Assembly: GCA_903958565.1 (NCBI GenBank)
Contig: CAJBTJ010000244.1
Location: 1-35,989 of the forward strand
From: an uncultured beta proteobacterium
GTDB lineage: Bacteria > Pseudomonadota > Gammaproteobacteria > Burkholderiales > Burkholderiaceae_B
Reading direction: 5' to 3'
Length of the DNA stretch: 35,989 nucleotides
Position numbers and translations under genes: made by a program. The notes beneath the pieces are model-generated. The model was given only the letters and a program-made list of their open reading frames with translations, did no database searches and had not been told where the DNA came from. Shown in pieces: positions 17,785 to 28,277 of the stretch. Position 1 is the stretch's first letter; each line of letters begins with the position of its first letter.

Positions 17785-18747
17785 CTACTTCAACAAACCA
17801 ACTTCTTTATAAAACTTTTCTGCGCCGGGGTGAAAAGGAATGCCTGCACCAACGACCGCATTAGCTGGCGTGATGAACTTGCCTTTTGCATGGCCAGCTG
17901 CCAACGTCTTTTGTGCTGCGTCAGAGTAAACAGCTTTAACAATTTGATAGACAACCGACTCTGGCTGCTTAGCGGATGTCACCCACTGCGCATTCACCGA
18001 GATCGTCTTAACTTCGCCTATACCTTGGTACGTACCTCCTGCAATGGTATCTGGCGTGAAGAAACGCTGCTGACTGAGCAGCTTATCGATCTGCGGGCCA
18101 ACGATCGGCACCAACTCAACACCGCCTGCTCCCGTTGCCAATTCTGCAATGGCTGCAATCGGCGCTCCACCCACGACAAAGAAGGCATCCAGCCCGCCGT
18201 CTTTCATCTTCTCACCAGCCTGGCTGTGCTTCAGGTATTCAGCCTTCACATCCTTGTCAGTCATGCCGTAGGCGCCCATAATCAAACGCACGTCGACCAA
18301 GGTTCCCGAGCCAGGCTCATCCATCGAAACGCGCTTACCGCGCAGATCAGCGACGGATTTGATTCCCGAACCCTTTTTAACCACGAGGTGAATGCTTTCT
18401 GGATAAAGCGTACCGATCAAGCGCAGATCAGCGGCCTTGGGCTTACCTTCGAATGTTCCTGTTCCGCTAAACGCCCAAAAAGCGACGTCTGATTGACTAA
18501 ATCCAGACTCAAGGGAACCGCCCACGATGCCGTTTACGTTTGCGACAGACCCGTTTGTTGCTACCGCCGACGCAACAAGCTTTCCAGGCTGCGTGACTAA
18601 GTTACCAATCATGCCGCCCACTGGGTAGTATGTACCGCCTGTTCCGCCCGTACCAATACGGAAAAACTGTTGCGCCTGTACAGGCGCCGCAACGGCAGCT
18701 ATGACAGCAGCCGCGCTTAAAACTTTGATCCAGGATTTAAATGACAT
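17785..18747 (-). CDS. TAXI family TRAP transporter solute-binding protein
   Basis: Signal peptide MSFKSWIKVLSAAAVIAAVAAPVQAQ; FFRIGTGGTGGTYYPVGGMIGNLV. Confidence 0.95.
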   Translation of the reverse strand: MSFKSWIKVLSAAAVIAAVAAPVQAQQFFRIGTGGTGGTYYPVGGMIGNLVTQPGKLVASAVATNGSVANVNGIVGGSLESGFSQSDVAFWAFSGTGTFEGKPKAADLRLIGTLYPESIHLVVKKGSGIKSVADLRGKRVSMDEPGSGTLVDVRLIMGAYGMTDKDVKAEYLKHSQAGEKMKDGGLDAFFVVGGAPIAAIAELATGAGGVELVPIVGPQIDKLLSQQRFFTPDTIAGGTYQGIGEVKTISVNAQWVTSAKQPESVVYQIVKAVYSDAAQKTLAAGHAKGKFITPANAVVGAGIPFHPGAEKFYKEVGLLK

Positions 18748-18793
18748 GAGAGAACTCCCCGTTAAAGACATCTAATTGTGACATAAAAATTCC

Positions 18794-20791
18794 TTACTGC
18801 TCTAAGCTAATTAACACTGCGCCCTCGGCCACCTGCTCACCCACGCCAAAATGGATGTTTTCTACTATCCCATCCACCCCAGCCACAATGGTGTGTTCCA
18901 TTTTCATGGCCTCCATCACTAAAAGCGCTTGCCCACGCTTGACTTTGTCGCCCGCCTGCACCTCGATTGCGATGATTTTCCCAGGCATTGGGGCCGTTAA
19001 GCTCCCAGCGTGATCGGCCTCGGCCTGCCCCGCGCTTGCCAACGCATCTTTCAAAAACAGCGTCTCGCACTTGCCCATCACAAACACATCGATTCGTGTA
19101 CCTTGGCGCACAACCGTGCCGGCAAGTTGGCCATTTCCCATCAAGAGCGTCACTCTCTGGGCATACGGATTACCCGCGGCTTGCGACACCACCTCGACCG
19201 TTGCGCGATGCGTTGCAACAGCCAAGGTCAATTGTCTCTCGACAATCTCCACCACAACATCTTGTGTGCTCTCTGCATCCTGAAAGCTCAAGGTGCGGGC
19301 GTATTTCCCATCAACCCGCCAACCATTGCGCTCAGCCCAGGGGTCCTGGGTTCCGGTCTCTCTTTCTTGTTCTAGAACAGCGGCGGCAGCAAGGAGTAAA
19401 GATTCTCGCGATGCGGGTGTCGGGGCTGGCAATAACGTTTCGCGTCGTCGTTCAATCAAGCCCGTATCTAAGTCTGCTTGCGCAAACGCCTCGTCACCCA
19501 TCAAGCGACTCAAGAAGGCAACGTTCGTATGCACACCAACAATTTGCGTCGCCGCTAGGGCACGTAACATCCGAGCACGCGCCTGCTCCCTGTCTGCCCC
19601 GCGCACAATGAGCTTGGCAATCATCGGGTCGTAATAGGGCGAAATCGTATCGCCTGCACGTACACCACCATCCACCCGTACATCCGCATTCACAAAGGCA
19701 TCATGCGTCGGAAATTCTAGATGCATTAACCGTCCAATCGACGGCAAAAAATCCTTGTCTGCATTTTCGGCGTAGATCCGTGCTTCGATTGCATGACCGC
19801 AACGTTGCAGCTCTTGTTGGGTCTTAGGCAACCGCTCACCCGATGCCACACGCAACTGCCACTCGACCAGATCCAATCCAGTGATCATTTCTGTCACCGG
19901 ATGTTCGACCTGTAGACGAGTGTTCATTTCCATGAAATAAAACTTACCATCAGGCTCGGCAATAAACTCTACCGTCCCCGCGCCAACGTAATTAACCGCA
20001 CGCGCCGCCGCAATCGCCGCCTCGCCCATCGCCTGGCGACGCGCGTCTGTCATGCCCGGGGCAGGCGCTTCTTCGATCACCTTTTGATGTCGACGCTGTA
20101 CCGAACAATCACGCTCAAACAAATAGACATGCTGATTGTGCGTATCAGAAAAAACTTGTATTTCAATGTGGCGCGGCTTTTGAAGATAACGTTCAATTAA
20201 GACCTTGTCGTCGCCAAAGCTCGCGCTCGCTTCGCGCTTACACGACGTCAACGCTGCGATGAAATCTTTGGATGCCGTCACCACGCGCATCCCCTTGCCC
20301 CCGCCGCCCGCGCTCGCCTTGATCAAAACGGGGTACCCCATCGCATCGGCTTGTTGTCGCAAAAAATCGGGTGCTTGTTCATCGCCGTGGTAGCCCGGCA
20401 CAAGCGGCACGCCAGCTTTCTGCATCAGCGTCTTCGCTGCGGATTTACTGCCCATCGCTGCAATCGCCGACGCGGGGGGTCCAACAAAGCAAATGCCGGC
20501 TTTCGTACACGCCTCGGCAAACGCTTCGTTTTCAGACAAGAAACCATACCCCGGATGGATCGCCTGTGCGCCCTGCTCAAGCGCGACCCGCAAAATATCA
20601 TCGGCCTTAAGGTAGCTTTCACTCGCAGACGCCGGGCCTAGACGCACCGCCACATCGCATGCAGCGACATGCTTTGATTCAGCATCCGCATCGGAATACA
20701 CGGCAATGGTCTTAATGCCAAGACGGCGCGCCGTCGCTGCCACACGGCAAGCAATTTCACCACGGTTAGCAATCAATAAAGTAGTAAACAC
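18794..20791 (-). CDS. mccA: Biotin-dependent acyl-CoA carboxylase alpha subunit, probably methylcrotonyl-CoA carboxylase
   Basis: GTG start at 20791 gives VFTTLLIANRGEIACRV; biotin carboxylase motifs; AMKMEH biotinylation site; next to mccB. Confidence 0.9.
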   Translation of the reverse strand: MFTTLLIANRGEIACRVAATARRLGIKTIAVYSDADAESKHVAACDVAVRLGPASASESYLKADDILRVALEQGAQAIHPGYGFLSENEAFAEACTKAGICFVGPPASAIAAMGSKSAAKTLMQKAGVPLVPGYHGDEQAPDFLRQQADAMGYPVLIKASAGGGGKGMRVVTASKDFIAALTSCKREASASFGDDKVLIERYLQKPRHIEIQVFSDTHNQHVYLFERDCSVQRRHQKVIEEAPAPGMTDARRQAMGEAAIAAARAVNYVGAGTVEFIAEPDGKFYFMEMNTRLQVEHPVTEMITGLDLVEWQLRVASGERLPKTQQELQRCGHAIEARIYAENADKDFLPSIGRLMHLEFPTHDAFVNADVRVDGGVRAGDTISPYYDPMIAKLIVRGADREQARARMLRALAATQIVGVHTNVAFLSRLMGDEAFAQADLDTGLIERRRETLLPAPTPASRESLLLAAAAVLEQERETGTQDPWAERNGWRVDGKYARTLSFQDAESTQDVVVEIVERQLTLAVATHRATVEVVSQAAGNPYAQRVTLLMGNGQLAGTVVRQGTRIDVFVMGKCETLFLKDALASAGQAEADHAGSLTAPMPGKIIAIEVQAGDKVKRGQALLVMEAMKMEHTIVAGVDGIVENIHFGVGEQVAEGAVLISLEQ

Positions 20792-20811
20792 GCTGATTCC
20801 TTTTGAATGCC

Positions 20812-22419
20812 TTACATGCGGAACACGCCAAAGCGCGTGTCGGGAATAGGCGCGTTCATCGCGGCGGACAAGCCCAAGGCCAAGACACGGCGCGTATCGG
20901 ACGGCGCAATCACTCCGTCGTCCCAAAGCCGAGCGCTCGCATAGTATGGGTGACCCTCTCGCTCATACTGATCACGAATCGGCGCCTTAAAGGCAGCCTC
21001 TTGTTCCGCACTCCACACCTCACCCTTCGCCTCCATCCCTTCACGTCGTACGGTTGCAAGCACGCTTGCTGCCTGCTCACCGCCCATCACGGAAATGCGC
21101 GCATTCGGCCACATCACCAATAGGCGCGGCGAGAATGCTCGCCCGCACATGCCATAGTTTCCTGCACCAAACGAACCACCAATAATGACAGTAAATTTAG
21201 GCACGGCTGCCGTCGCTACCGCGGTAACCAATTTCGCGCCATGCCGCGCGATCCCTTCATTTTCGTATTTTCGCCCTACCATGAACCCAGTGATGTTCTG
21301 CAAAAATACCAGTGGGATCTTGCGTTGTGCGCACAGCTCGATGAAGTGCGCGCCCTTTTGAGCGGACTCAGAAAACAGAATCCCATTGTTCGCAACGATG
21401 CCGACGGGCATGCCATGGATGTGCGCGAACCCTGTTACCAGCGTTGCGCCAAAGCGCGCCTTGAATTCATCAAACGCTGAGTCATCCACAATACGCGCGA
21501 TGATTTCGCGAACATCGTAGGGCTTGCGCGTATCGAGCGGCACGATGCCATCGATTTCGCTCGGGTCATAGCGCGGCGGCTTAACGGGCAACACAATCTG
21601 ATCAGCGGGCTTTTTACGATTAAGGTTTTTGACCGCGTCCCGCGCAAGCTGTAGCGCATGATGATCATCTGCCGCGAGATGGTCTGCAACTCCCGACAAG
21701 CGAGTATGCACATCACCGCCACCTAAATCTTCTGCGCTGACTTGTTCGCCCGTCGCCGCCTTAACCAAAGGGGGTCCACCCAAAAATATCGTCCCTTGAT
21801 TGCGCACGATGATTGACTCGTCGCTCATCGCGGGCACATATGCTCCACCCGCCGTGCACGAGCCCATCACAACCGCGATTTGCGCGATACCCTGCGCGGA
21901 CATATTGGCCTGGTTATAAAAGATCCGGCCAAAGTGGTCGCGGTCCGGAAACACCTCCTCTTGTTGAGGCAAGTTGGCGCCGCCAGAGTCGACCAGATAA
22001 ATACACGGCAAGTTGTTCTGCATCGCAATTTCTTGTGCGCGCAAATGTTTTTTGACGGTAAGTGGGTAATACGTGCCGCCTTTCACCGTTGCGTCGTTAC
22101 ATACGATTACGCACTCTATGCCTGACACCCGCCCAATTCCAGTGATGATGCCCGCCGCGGGCGCATCACCGTTATACATCTCATGGGCGGCAAGACCAGA
22201 TAGCTCTAAAAATGGCGTCCCAGGATCAAGCAGTTTTTCAACCCGCTCTCGTGGCAACAACTTGCCTCGGGCGATATGCTTTTGCCGTGCAGCGTCGCTG
22301 CCGCCACGTGCCGTTTGTTGAAGTACCCGTTGCAGGTCTTTGACTTTTGCCTGCATGGCCGCCGCGTTTTCCGCAAAAGCCGGTGAGCGGGTATCAATTT
22401 GAGATTCGATGATGGGCAT
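20812..22419 (-). CDS. mccB: Methylcrotonyl-CoA carboxylase beta (carboxyltransferase) subunit
   Basis: 535 aa; [51 protein letters not shown] typical of MccB. Confidence 0.93.
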   Translation of the reverse strand: MPIIESQIDTRSPAFAENAAAMQAKVKDLQRVLQQTARGGSDAARQKHIARGKLLPRERVEKLLDPGTPFLELSGLAAHEMYNGDAPAAGIITGIGRVSGIECVIVCNDATVKGGTYYPLTVKKHLRAQEIAMQNNLPCIYLVDSGGANLPQQEEVFPDRDHFGRIFYNQANMSAQGIAQIAVVMGSCTAGGAYVPAMSDESIIVRNQGTIFLGGPPLVKAATGEQVSAEDLGGGDVHTRLSGVADHLAADDHHALQLARDAVKNLNRKKPADQIVLPVKPPRYDPSEIDGIVPLDTRKPYDVREIIARIVDDSAFDEFKARFGATLVTGFAHIHGMPVGIVANNGILFSESAQKGAHFIELCAQRKIPLVFLQNITGFMVGRKYENEGIARHGAKLVTAVATAAVPKFTVIIGGSFGAGNYGMCGRAFSPRLLVMWPNARISVMGGEQAASVLATVRREGMEAKGEVWSAEQEAAFKAPIRDQYEREGHPYYASARLWDDGVIAPSDTRRVLALGLSAAMNAPIPDTRFGVFRM

Positions 22420-22517
22420 ACACTGCCTTTATTCGGTTGTGTTGGCGCATGACAGTTTAAGTCAATGTAACTTATGATGCCTGCTATAACGCCTAAAAGT
22501 CCGGAGACTCTCGCAAT

Positions 22518-23573
22518 ATGAACCCTCTTGAACATCAACTGCAATATCCGTTCGGCGACACACTGCCTGCACCCGGCTCAACCATGGAGCTTGCGCCGGG
22601 GCTCCGGTGGATCCGCATGCCCCTGCCCTTCGCGTTGGATCACATTAATTTATGGCTACTCCGCGACTGCATTGAAGGCAAGCAAGGATGGACCATTATC
22701 GACTGCGGTATCAGCCGCGACGAGGTTAAAACGCTTTGGACGGAACTGTTTAAAACGCAGCTTGAAGGCTTGCCCGTCTTACGCGTGATCGTCACCCACA
22801 TGCACCCTGATCATACGGGCTTAGCGAGCTGGCTATGCGAACAATGGAACGCGCCGCTCTACATGAGTATGACGGACTACATGACAGCCAAACTTTGGAC
22901 GATTAGTAAAGGCGGGGCCTCCGGCGGTGAAAGTGCAGCGCGACACCTCGGCCGCCATGGCATGGTCGATCCCGACGCCTTGCAGCAAGTCCGCGAACGC
23001 GCAGGCTACTACCCCAGCCTTGTGCCAAGCATGCCCCCGTCCTACATCCGTTTGCTTCATGGCAGTGCGCTCACGATTAATGGTCATCGTTGGGAGGCGA
23101 TCGTCGGCTACGGTCATGCGCCTGAGCATATTTCGCTTTATTGCGAAGACCTGAATGTACTTATTTCAGGCGACATGGTGTTACCCCGCATTTCGACCAA
23201 TGTCAGCGTCTTTGACTACGAGCCCCTCGCCAACCCCCTACCGCTTTATTTGAATTCACTCAATGCATTTAATCACTTACCCGTCGACACCCTTGTTCTG
23301 CCCTCACACGGCAAAGTGTTTACAGGCCTGCACGAACGCATCGCCCAACAACATGCCCATCACGCCGATCGTTTGGACGAAGTGCTCACAGCATGTATCA
23401 CCCCACAGTCGACCACCGACATTCTGCCTGTGCTGTTTAAACGTAAGCTCGATTTACACCAAACAACCTTTGCCATGGGCGAGGCGATCGCACACTTACA
23501 TGCGCTGTATTTTGAAGGAAAGCTCTCCCGCTCGCTTGATGCCGATGGCATCATTCGTTTCAAACAAATCTAG
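22518..23573 (+). CDS. MBL-fold metallo-hydrolase
   Basis: THMHPDHTG metal-binding motif, further His/Asp (GYGHAPEHI, ISGDMVLP, LPSHGKVF). Confidence 0.93.
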   Translation: MNPLEHQLQYPFGDTLPAPGSTMELAPGLRWIRMPLPFALDHINLWLLRDCIEGKQGWTIIDCGISRDEVKTLWTELFKTQLEGLPVLRVIVTHMHPDHTGLASWLCEQWNAPLYMSMTDYMTAKLWTISKGGASGGESAARHLGRHGMVDPDALQQVRERAGYYPSLVPSMPPSYIRLLHGSALTINGHRWEAIVGYGHAPEHISLYCEDLNVLISGDMVLPRISTNVSVFDYEPLANPLPLYLNSLNAFNHLPVDTLVLPSHGKVFTGLHERIAQQHAHHADRLDEVLTACITPQSTTDILPVLFKRKLDLHQTTFAMGEAIAHLHALYFEGKLSRSLDADGIIRFKQI

Positions 23574-23603
23574 CTTATTCGCTCATTAATAAAAGGACGC
23601 GTC

Positions 23604-24791
23604 GTGACTACGCATCATCTCGATACCAAATTACTTCATATCGGTAGTGCCCCGTTTGATCCTGAAACAGGCACTGCACCCGTCAATTTGCCGTCCATGC
23701 GGACCAGTACCGTTCGCTTCGAAAATCTCGCCGCACTCGAGCGTGTATTCGCCAAACGCGCCGCTGGTGAGCGTGCGATCAGCTACGGTCGCTCAGGCAT
23801 GGACACGCACCGCGCGCTCGAAGAAGTGTTTATGCAACTTGAGGGTGGAACGTACTGCGTGCTCGCTCCTTCGGGCATGGCCGCAATCAACATCGCCTTC
23901 TTGGGTATTCTGAAGTCGGGCGACCACGTCCTCGTGTGCGACGGGGTCTACGGCCCTGTTAAAAATCTTGATCGCGCATTACTCAAGGGCTTGGGAATCT
24001 CCGTCACGTACTTCTCGGCACAAGACGATCTCGACGCTCTCATCACTCCCAATACGAAAATGATTTATGTTGAGTCGCCCGGGTCCTTGCTTTTTGAAAT
24101 GCTCGATCTGCCCGCGATGGCCGCCATTGCAAAAAGCCATGGCGTGTTGCTGGCGGCAGACAACACCTGGGGCTCTGGATATATCTACCGCCCGTTAGCG
24201 TTGGGCGCGGATATCTCGGTGGTCGCTGGAACAAAATATGTTGCGGGCCATTCCGACGTCATGCTCGGTGCGGTCATCGCTAAGGATGAGTCCGTCGCCG
24301 CACGCTTGCACTCGGCACAATATGCGATGGGCAACTCGCTTAGCGCCGATGACGCTTGGCTAGCGCTACGCGGTGTCAAAACGATGGCTGTTCGCATGCC
24401 TCAGCACGCGATCAACGCCTTGAAGATCTGTACGTTTTTTGATGCACAACCTTACGTCGCCAAGATCTTTCATCCTGCATGGCACAAGGATGCAGGACAT
24501 CCGCTTTGGCAACGAGACTGCACCGGATCAAATGGTATGTTATCTGTCGAGCTCAAATGCTCGCCTGAGGCCGCCAAAGCCTACGTCGATGCGCTAACGC
24601 TTTATGGCATTGGATTTTCGTGGGGGGGCTACGAAAGTCTCGTGCAGTGGGTCGATCCTGGCACGCTTGCATCGCACAGCTATTGGAAGCACAGCCCCAA
24701 CGCCTTGCTGCGATTTCATATTGGGCTTGAGGACGTCGATGATTTAATCAACGACCTCAAGCAAGCTGCAAATTACTTACCGCGCGCCTGA
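23604..24791 (+). CDS. metC: Cystathionine beta-lyase
   Basis: PLP Cys/Met metabolism family: [36 protein letters not shown] start with aagga SD. Confidence 0.93.
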   Translation: MTTHHLDTKLLHIGSAPFDPETGTAPVNLPSMRTSTVRFENLAALERVFAKRAAGERAISYGRSGMDTHRALEEVFMQLEGGTYCVLAPSGMAAINIAFLGILKSGDHVLVCDGVYGPVKNLDRALLKGLGISVTYFSAQDDLDALITPNTKMIYVESPGSLLFEMLDLPAMAAIAKSHGVLLAADNTWGSGYIYRPLALGADISVVAGTKYVAGHSDVMLGAVIAKDESVAARLHSAQYAMGNSLSADDAWLALRGVKTMAVRMPQHAINALKICTFFDAQPYVAKIFHPAWHKDAGHPLWQRDCTGSNGMLSVELKCSPEAAKAYVDALTLYGIGFSWGGYESLVQWVDPGTLASHSYWKHSPNALLRFHIGLEDVDDLINDLKQAANYLPRA

Positions 24792-25411
24792 GTGATCAGC
24801 GCGTTCGCCACATCAATCGTTTCCTGGTATCCACCGGCCTCGGAGGGTGAGGTCACAAACCGACCGGCCACCGACATCGTCGGTGTGCCTTGCACACGAT
24901 AGGCTGTCACCAACTGGTCTGCACGACCCGCTTTTGAAGACACGCCAAAGGATTCAAACGCAGCCTCAAACTTTGCACGATCCACGCCTTGTGAAACGAC
25001 CCACGTCGTAATTTCTGCTTTTGAAAACAGCCGCTTTTTTTGCTCATGGATCGCCTCAAATACTTTCATATGTAAGTCCAGACGATCCATCGCCTCCAGC
25101 GTGAAATACAAACGCTGCAGAGGCTTCATGCTGGCATTGAATGCCACGGGCACATGTTTAACCACGACATCCGCGGGTACCGTCTTCATCCATTTTTGCA
25201 ATAGCGGTTCAATCACCGCACAGTGTGAGCACGCATAAGAGAAAAACTCTTGAACTTCAATTTTTCCGGGTTCGGTGGGTTGCGCTGGGCTGAGCTCAAC
25301 ATATTTTGTTTGTGCGGGCGCGGCACTTTGCGCCATACTTACCGAAGTAAAAGATACCAACATCAAGCTAGTAAGCGCGAGGAGTACTTTTGAAAACATT
25401 GTGACTTTCAT
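24773..25411 (-). CDS. dsbA: Thiol:disulfide interchange protein DsbA
   Basis: Signal peptide; [17 protein letters not shown] (CxxC), cis-Pro QGTPTMSV. Confidence 0.93.
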   Translation of the reverse strand: MKVTMFSKVLLALTSLMLVSFTSVSMAQSAAPAQTKYVELSPAQPTEPGKIEVQEFFSYACSHCAVIEPLLQKWMKTVPADVVVKHVPVAFNASMKPLQRLYFTLEAMDRLDLHMKVFEAIHEQKKRLFSKAEITTWVVSQGVDRAKFEAAFESFGVSSKAGRADQLVTAYRVQGTPTMSVAGRFVTSPSEAGGYQETIDVANALITQARGK

Positions 25412-25432
25412 GTCTGACCGATCCTTAAAAAT

Positions 25433-26095
25433 TTACTGTCTGACCACTGCTGTAGGTATCTTTTCTTGGCCTAACTTTGTGCGAATTTGATTCATATCGT
25501 CAATTCGCGCGAAGGGGCCCACACGCACGCGATTGACTTGCAGTCCATTAACTTCGGCCCGTTGAATTTCAACCGGCATACCTAACAGTAAAATCCTCGC
25601 TCGCAATGACTCGGCGTCTTCCAGTACACGAAACGATCCGACTTGAAGGAAATAAGGTCCACCGGCTGCAGGCGCTGCTTGTGGTTGGCTCGGCGGTGGC
25701 GCAAGTGGTTCAGCCTTCGGCCGTGGATTCACAGTTGCACCACCTCCAGCGGCGGGCGCGGTCGGTGTTAGGGTCGCAATCAAGGACCCTAAGGCATCCC
25801 CACTTCCTTGCGCGGGCGTGCTGGCTGCTGGCGCAGATCCTGCGGCGGGTGCAGCCGACTCAGGCGTTGCGGCCGTCGTTCCGGTATCGCGGCCGCCCAT
25901 TCCCGCGTTCGGGTCGGGTGCCTGCCGTGGATCAGGTGCGCCGGGCGCATCGGGGGTGCGGCTCGCCTTGTCATAAAAAGGCATTGGCGCTTTAACAACG
26001 TAATAGGCAACACCGGCTGCAACCATCAAGCCAATGACCAACCCTGCTAATAGCCCGTATAACGTGCTTCCACCAGACGATTTATGTTTTGCCAT
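25433..26095 (-). CDS. SPOR domain-containing (FtsN-like) membrane protein
   Basis: Single N-terminal TM, Pro/Ala/Gly linker, C-terminal YFLQVGSFRVLEDAESLRARILLLG...VNRVRVGPF. Confidence 0.9.
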   Translation of the reverse strand: MAKHKSSGGSTLYGLLAGLVIGLMVAAGVAYYVVKAPMPFYDKASRTPDAPGAPDPRQAPDPNAGMGGRDTGTTAATPESAAPAAGSAPAASTPAQGSGDALGSLIATLTPTAPAAGGGATVNPRPKAEPLAPPPSQPQAAPAAGGPYFLQVGSFRVLEDAESLRARILLLGMPVEIQRAEVNGLQVNRVRVGPFARIDDMNQIRTKLGQEKIPTAVVRQ

Positions 26096-26105
26096 GTTGT
26101 GTCGC

Positions 26106-27791
26106 TTACATCCTCTGAGGTGCAGATACGCCCAACAACTCTAAACCATTTGCAATCACCTGACGCGTCGCATCCGCAAGGCGCAATCTTGCATGCTTGA
26201 GTGCCACATCATCGACGAGTACGCGCTCTGCGTTATACCAGCCATGAAAATCCGCAGCACAATCGCGCAACCAGAATGCCACCAAATGGGGTGAAAGCTC
26301 AAGTGCGGACTGCGATACCACGGCGGGAAACTCTGCCAACCGCTGCATCAGCGCAAGCTCTGACGGTGCCTGCAACACCTCAACCGATGCCGCATGTAAC
26401 TGCGCTGGCGAAAGACCTGCTTGGGACAGCATGGAACAAATCCGCGCGTGTGCATACTGAATATAGTAAACGGGGTTTTCTTCGCTTTGTGATCGCGCAA
26501 GGTCCACATCAAACACGAACTCCGTATCGGCACGGCGTTGGATCAGAAAGAATCGCACCGCGTCACGGCCGACCCATTCGATCAGGTCACGCATGGTGAC
26601 GTAACTGCCCGCCCGCTTAGAGATCTTGACCTCTTGCCCACCACGCACGACCTTGACCATTTTGTGTAGAACATACGCGGGGTAGTCCGACGGAATGCCC
26701 AGATTCAGCGCTTGTAGTCCTGCGCGCACCCGCGCAATCGTGCCGTGGTGATCGCTGCCCTGAATATTGATCGCCCGTGTAAAACCGCGCTCCCACTTCG
26801 TGACATGGTAAGCCACATCTGGAACGAAATAGGTGTATCCGCCCTCGGACTTACGCATCACGCGATCTTTATCATCGCCCGTGCCCAACTCCGTTGTACG
26901 CAGCCATAAGGCACCATCGCTTTCGTAGGTGTGCCCACTTGCAACCAGCTGGGTCACCGTGTTTTCTACACGGCCCGAGGTGTAGAGCGAACTCTCAAGA
27001 TAATAGCGATCAAACGCCAAGCCAAATGCTTGCAGATCTAGATCCTGCTCATGGCGCAAGTACGAGACAGCAAATCGCCGAATATTATCCAGGTCCGCCA
27101 CATCGCCATTGGCCTGTACCGGCTCACCGTCACTCGCATTGGCGCTCGCCCCAGCCAGGAATTCTTTCGCGATATCCGCGATGTACTCGCCCTTATACCC
27201 ATCAGCAGGATAATCAGGCGAGTCCGTATTCAGGCCTCTCGCGCGGGCTTGCACACTGATTGCAAGGTTATGAATCTGGTTGCCTGCGTCGTTGTAATAA
27301 AACTCGCGGCTCACTTCAAAGCCGCTTGCATCGAACAACCGACACAACGCATCACCGAGCGCGGCTTGGCGTGCATGGCCGACGTGCAACGGCCCAGTTG
27401 GATTGGCCGACACAAACTCCACCAATACTTTTTGCTCTTTACGCGGTGCGCGGCCGTATGCATCACCTTGCTGCGCGATGAGGGGCAGCACGGCGCTGCG
27501 GGCAGCGTGCGTCAGTCTGAAATTAATAAAGCCGGGGCCCGCGAGCTCGGCCTGCGCAATAATGGCTGTAGCGACAGGGTCGCTCATCAAGGCATCGACG
27601 ATCGCCTGTGCCAATTCGCGCGGATTACGTTCCGCAGGTTTGGCAAGCTGCATCGCGACGTTAGTCGCTAAATCGCCGTGGGTCGCCACTTTAGGGCGCT
27701 CAAGGACAATCGTTGGCTGCGCATCTGGCAGAACGGCGGCTACGGCCTTTTTTAGGCAGGTGGTTAGCGTGTTTTGTTGCTCGAGGAGCAT
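26106..27791 (-). CDS. argS: Arginyl-tRNA synthetase
   Basis: [41 protein letters not shown]. Confidence 0.96.
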   Translation of the reverse strand: MLLEQQNTLTTCLKKAVAAVLPDAQPTIVLERPKVATHGDLATNVAMQLAKPAERNPRELAQAIVDALMSDPVATAIIAQAELAGPGFINFRLTHAARSAVLPLIAQQGDAYGRAPRKEQKVLVEFVSANPTGPLHVGHARQAALGDALCRLFDASGFEVSREFYYNDAGNQIHNLAISVQARARGLNTDSPDYPADGYKGEYIADIAKEFLAGASANASDGEPVQANGDVADLDNIRRFAVSYLRHEQDLDLQAFGLAFDRYYLESSLYTSGRVENTVTQLVASGHTYESDGALWLRTTELGTGDDKDRVMRKSEGGYTYFVPDVAYHVTKWERGFTRAINIQGSDHHGTIARVRAGLQALNLGIPSDYPAYVLHKMVKVVRGGQEVKISKRAGSYVTMRDLIEWVGRDAVRFFLIQRRADTEFVFDVDLARSQSEENPVYYIQYAHARICSMLSQAGLSPAQLHAASVEVLQAPSELALMQRLAEFPAVVSQSALELSPHLVAFWLRDCAADFHGWYNAERVLVDDVALKHARLRLADATRQVIANGLELLGVSAPQRM

Positions 27792-27876
27792 GGGGATAAT
27801 AGACGACAGGTTGAAGCCTCAAATCATAGCCTGAATTATGGTTTACATTGACTCAACACTTAATAAAGGAATCGTG

Positions 27877-28212
27877 ATGCTTGTTACCTTCAGCAGCAAG
27901 GCTGGTGCGGATGTCCTAATGCTATCCCAACATGCCAAGCCTCTTTTGAAGATCATCGGCAAACTCAATGGGCCTGAGCTTGAAACTCGCGGGGTTTGGA
28001 TGCCCGAACAGCTTGGGGACGCCATCGCACTGCTCGAGGCAGCCATCGCCCAAGAGAAAACAACCCATCCAGACGAAGACCCAGACGAACCGATACATCC
28101 GCTCGCTCAACCAGTGAGTTTGCGCCAGCGATCCTTCACCTTGCTCGACCTATTTCGACGTGCACAGCAAAAAAAACTTCCGGTGCTGTGGGAAGCTAGT
28201 TCAGCTTGGTAA
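27877..28212 (+). CDS. DUF1840 family protein
   Basis: MLVTFSSKAGADVLMLSQHAKPLL...RQRSFTLLDLFRRAQQKKLPVLWE; aagga SD before ATG 27877. Confidence 0.88.
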   Translation: MLVTFSSKAGADVLMLSQHAKPLLKIIGKLNGPELETRGVWMPEQLGDAIALLEAAIAQEKTTHPDEDPDEPIHPLAQPVSLRQRSFTLLDLFRRAQQKKLPVLWEASSAW

Positions 28213-28243
28213 GGTGCTGTCGGCACAACGTGACGGCGCGCCC

Positions 28244-28277
28244 GATCGAATAGCTTTAATAAGCTTGATCGAATAGC
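28244..28277. repeat. 11-bp direct repeat GATCGAATAGC (28244-28254 and 28267-28277) spanning the ADH gene 3' end
   Basis: Read directly. Confidence 0.8.
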
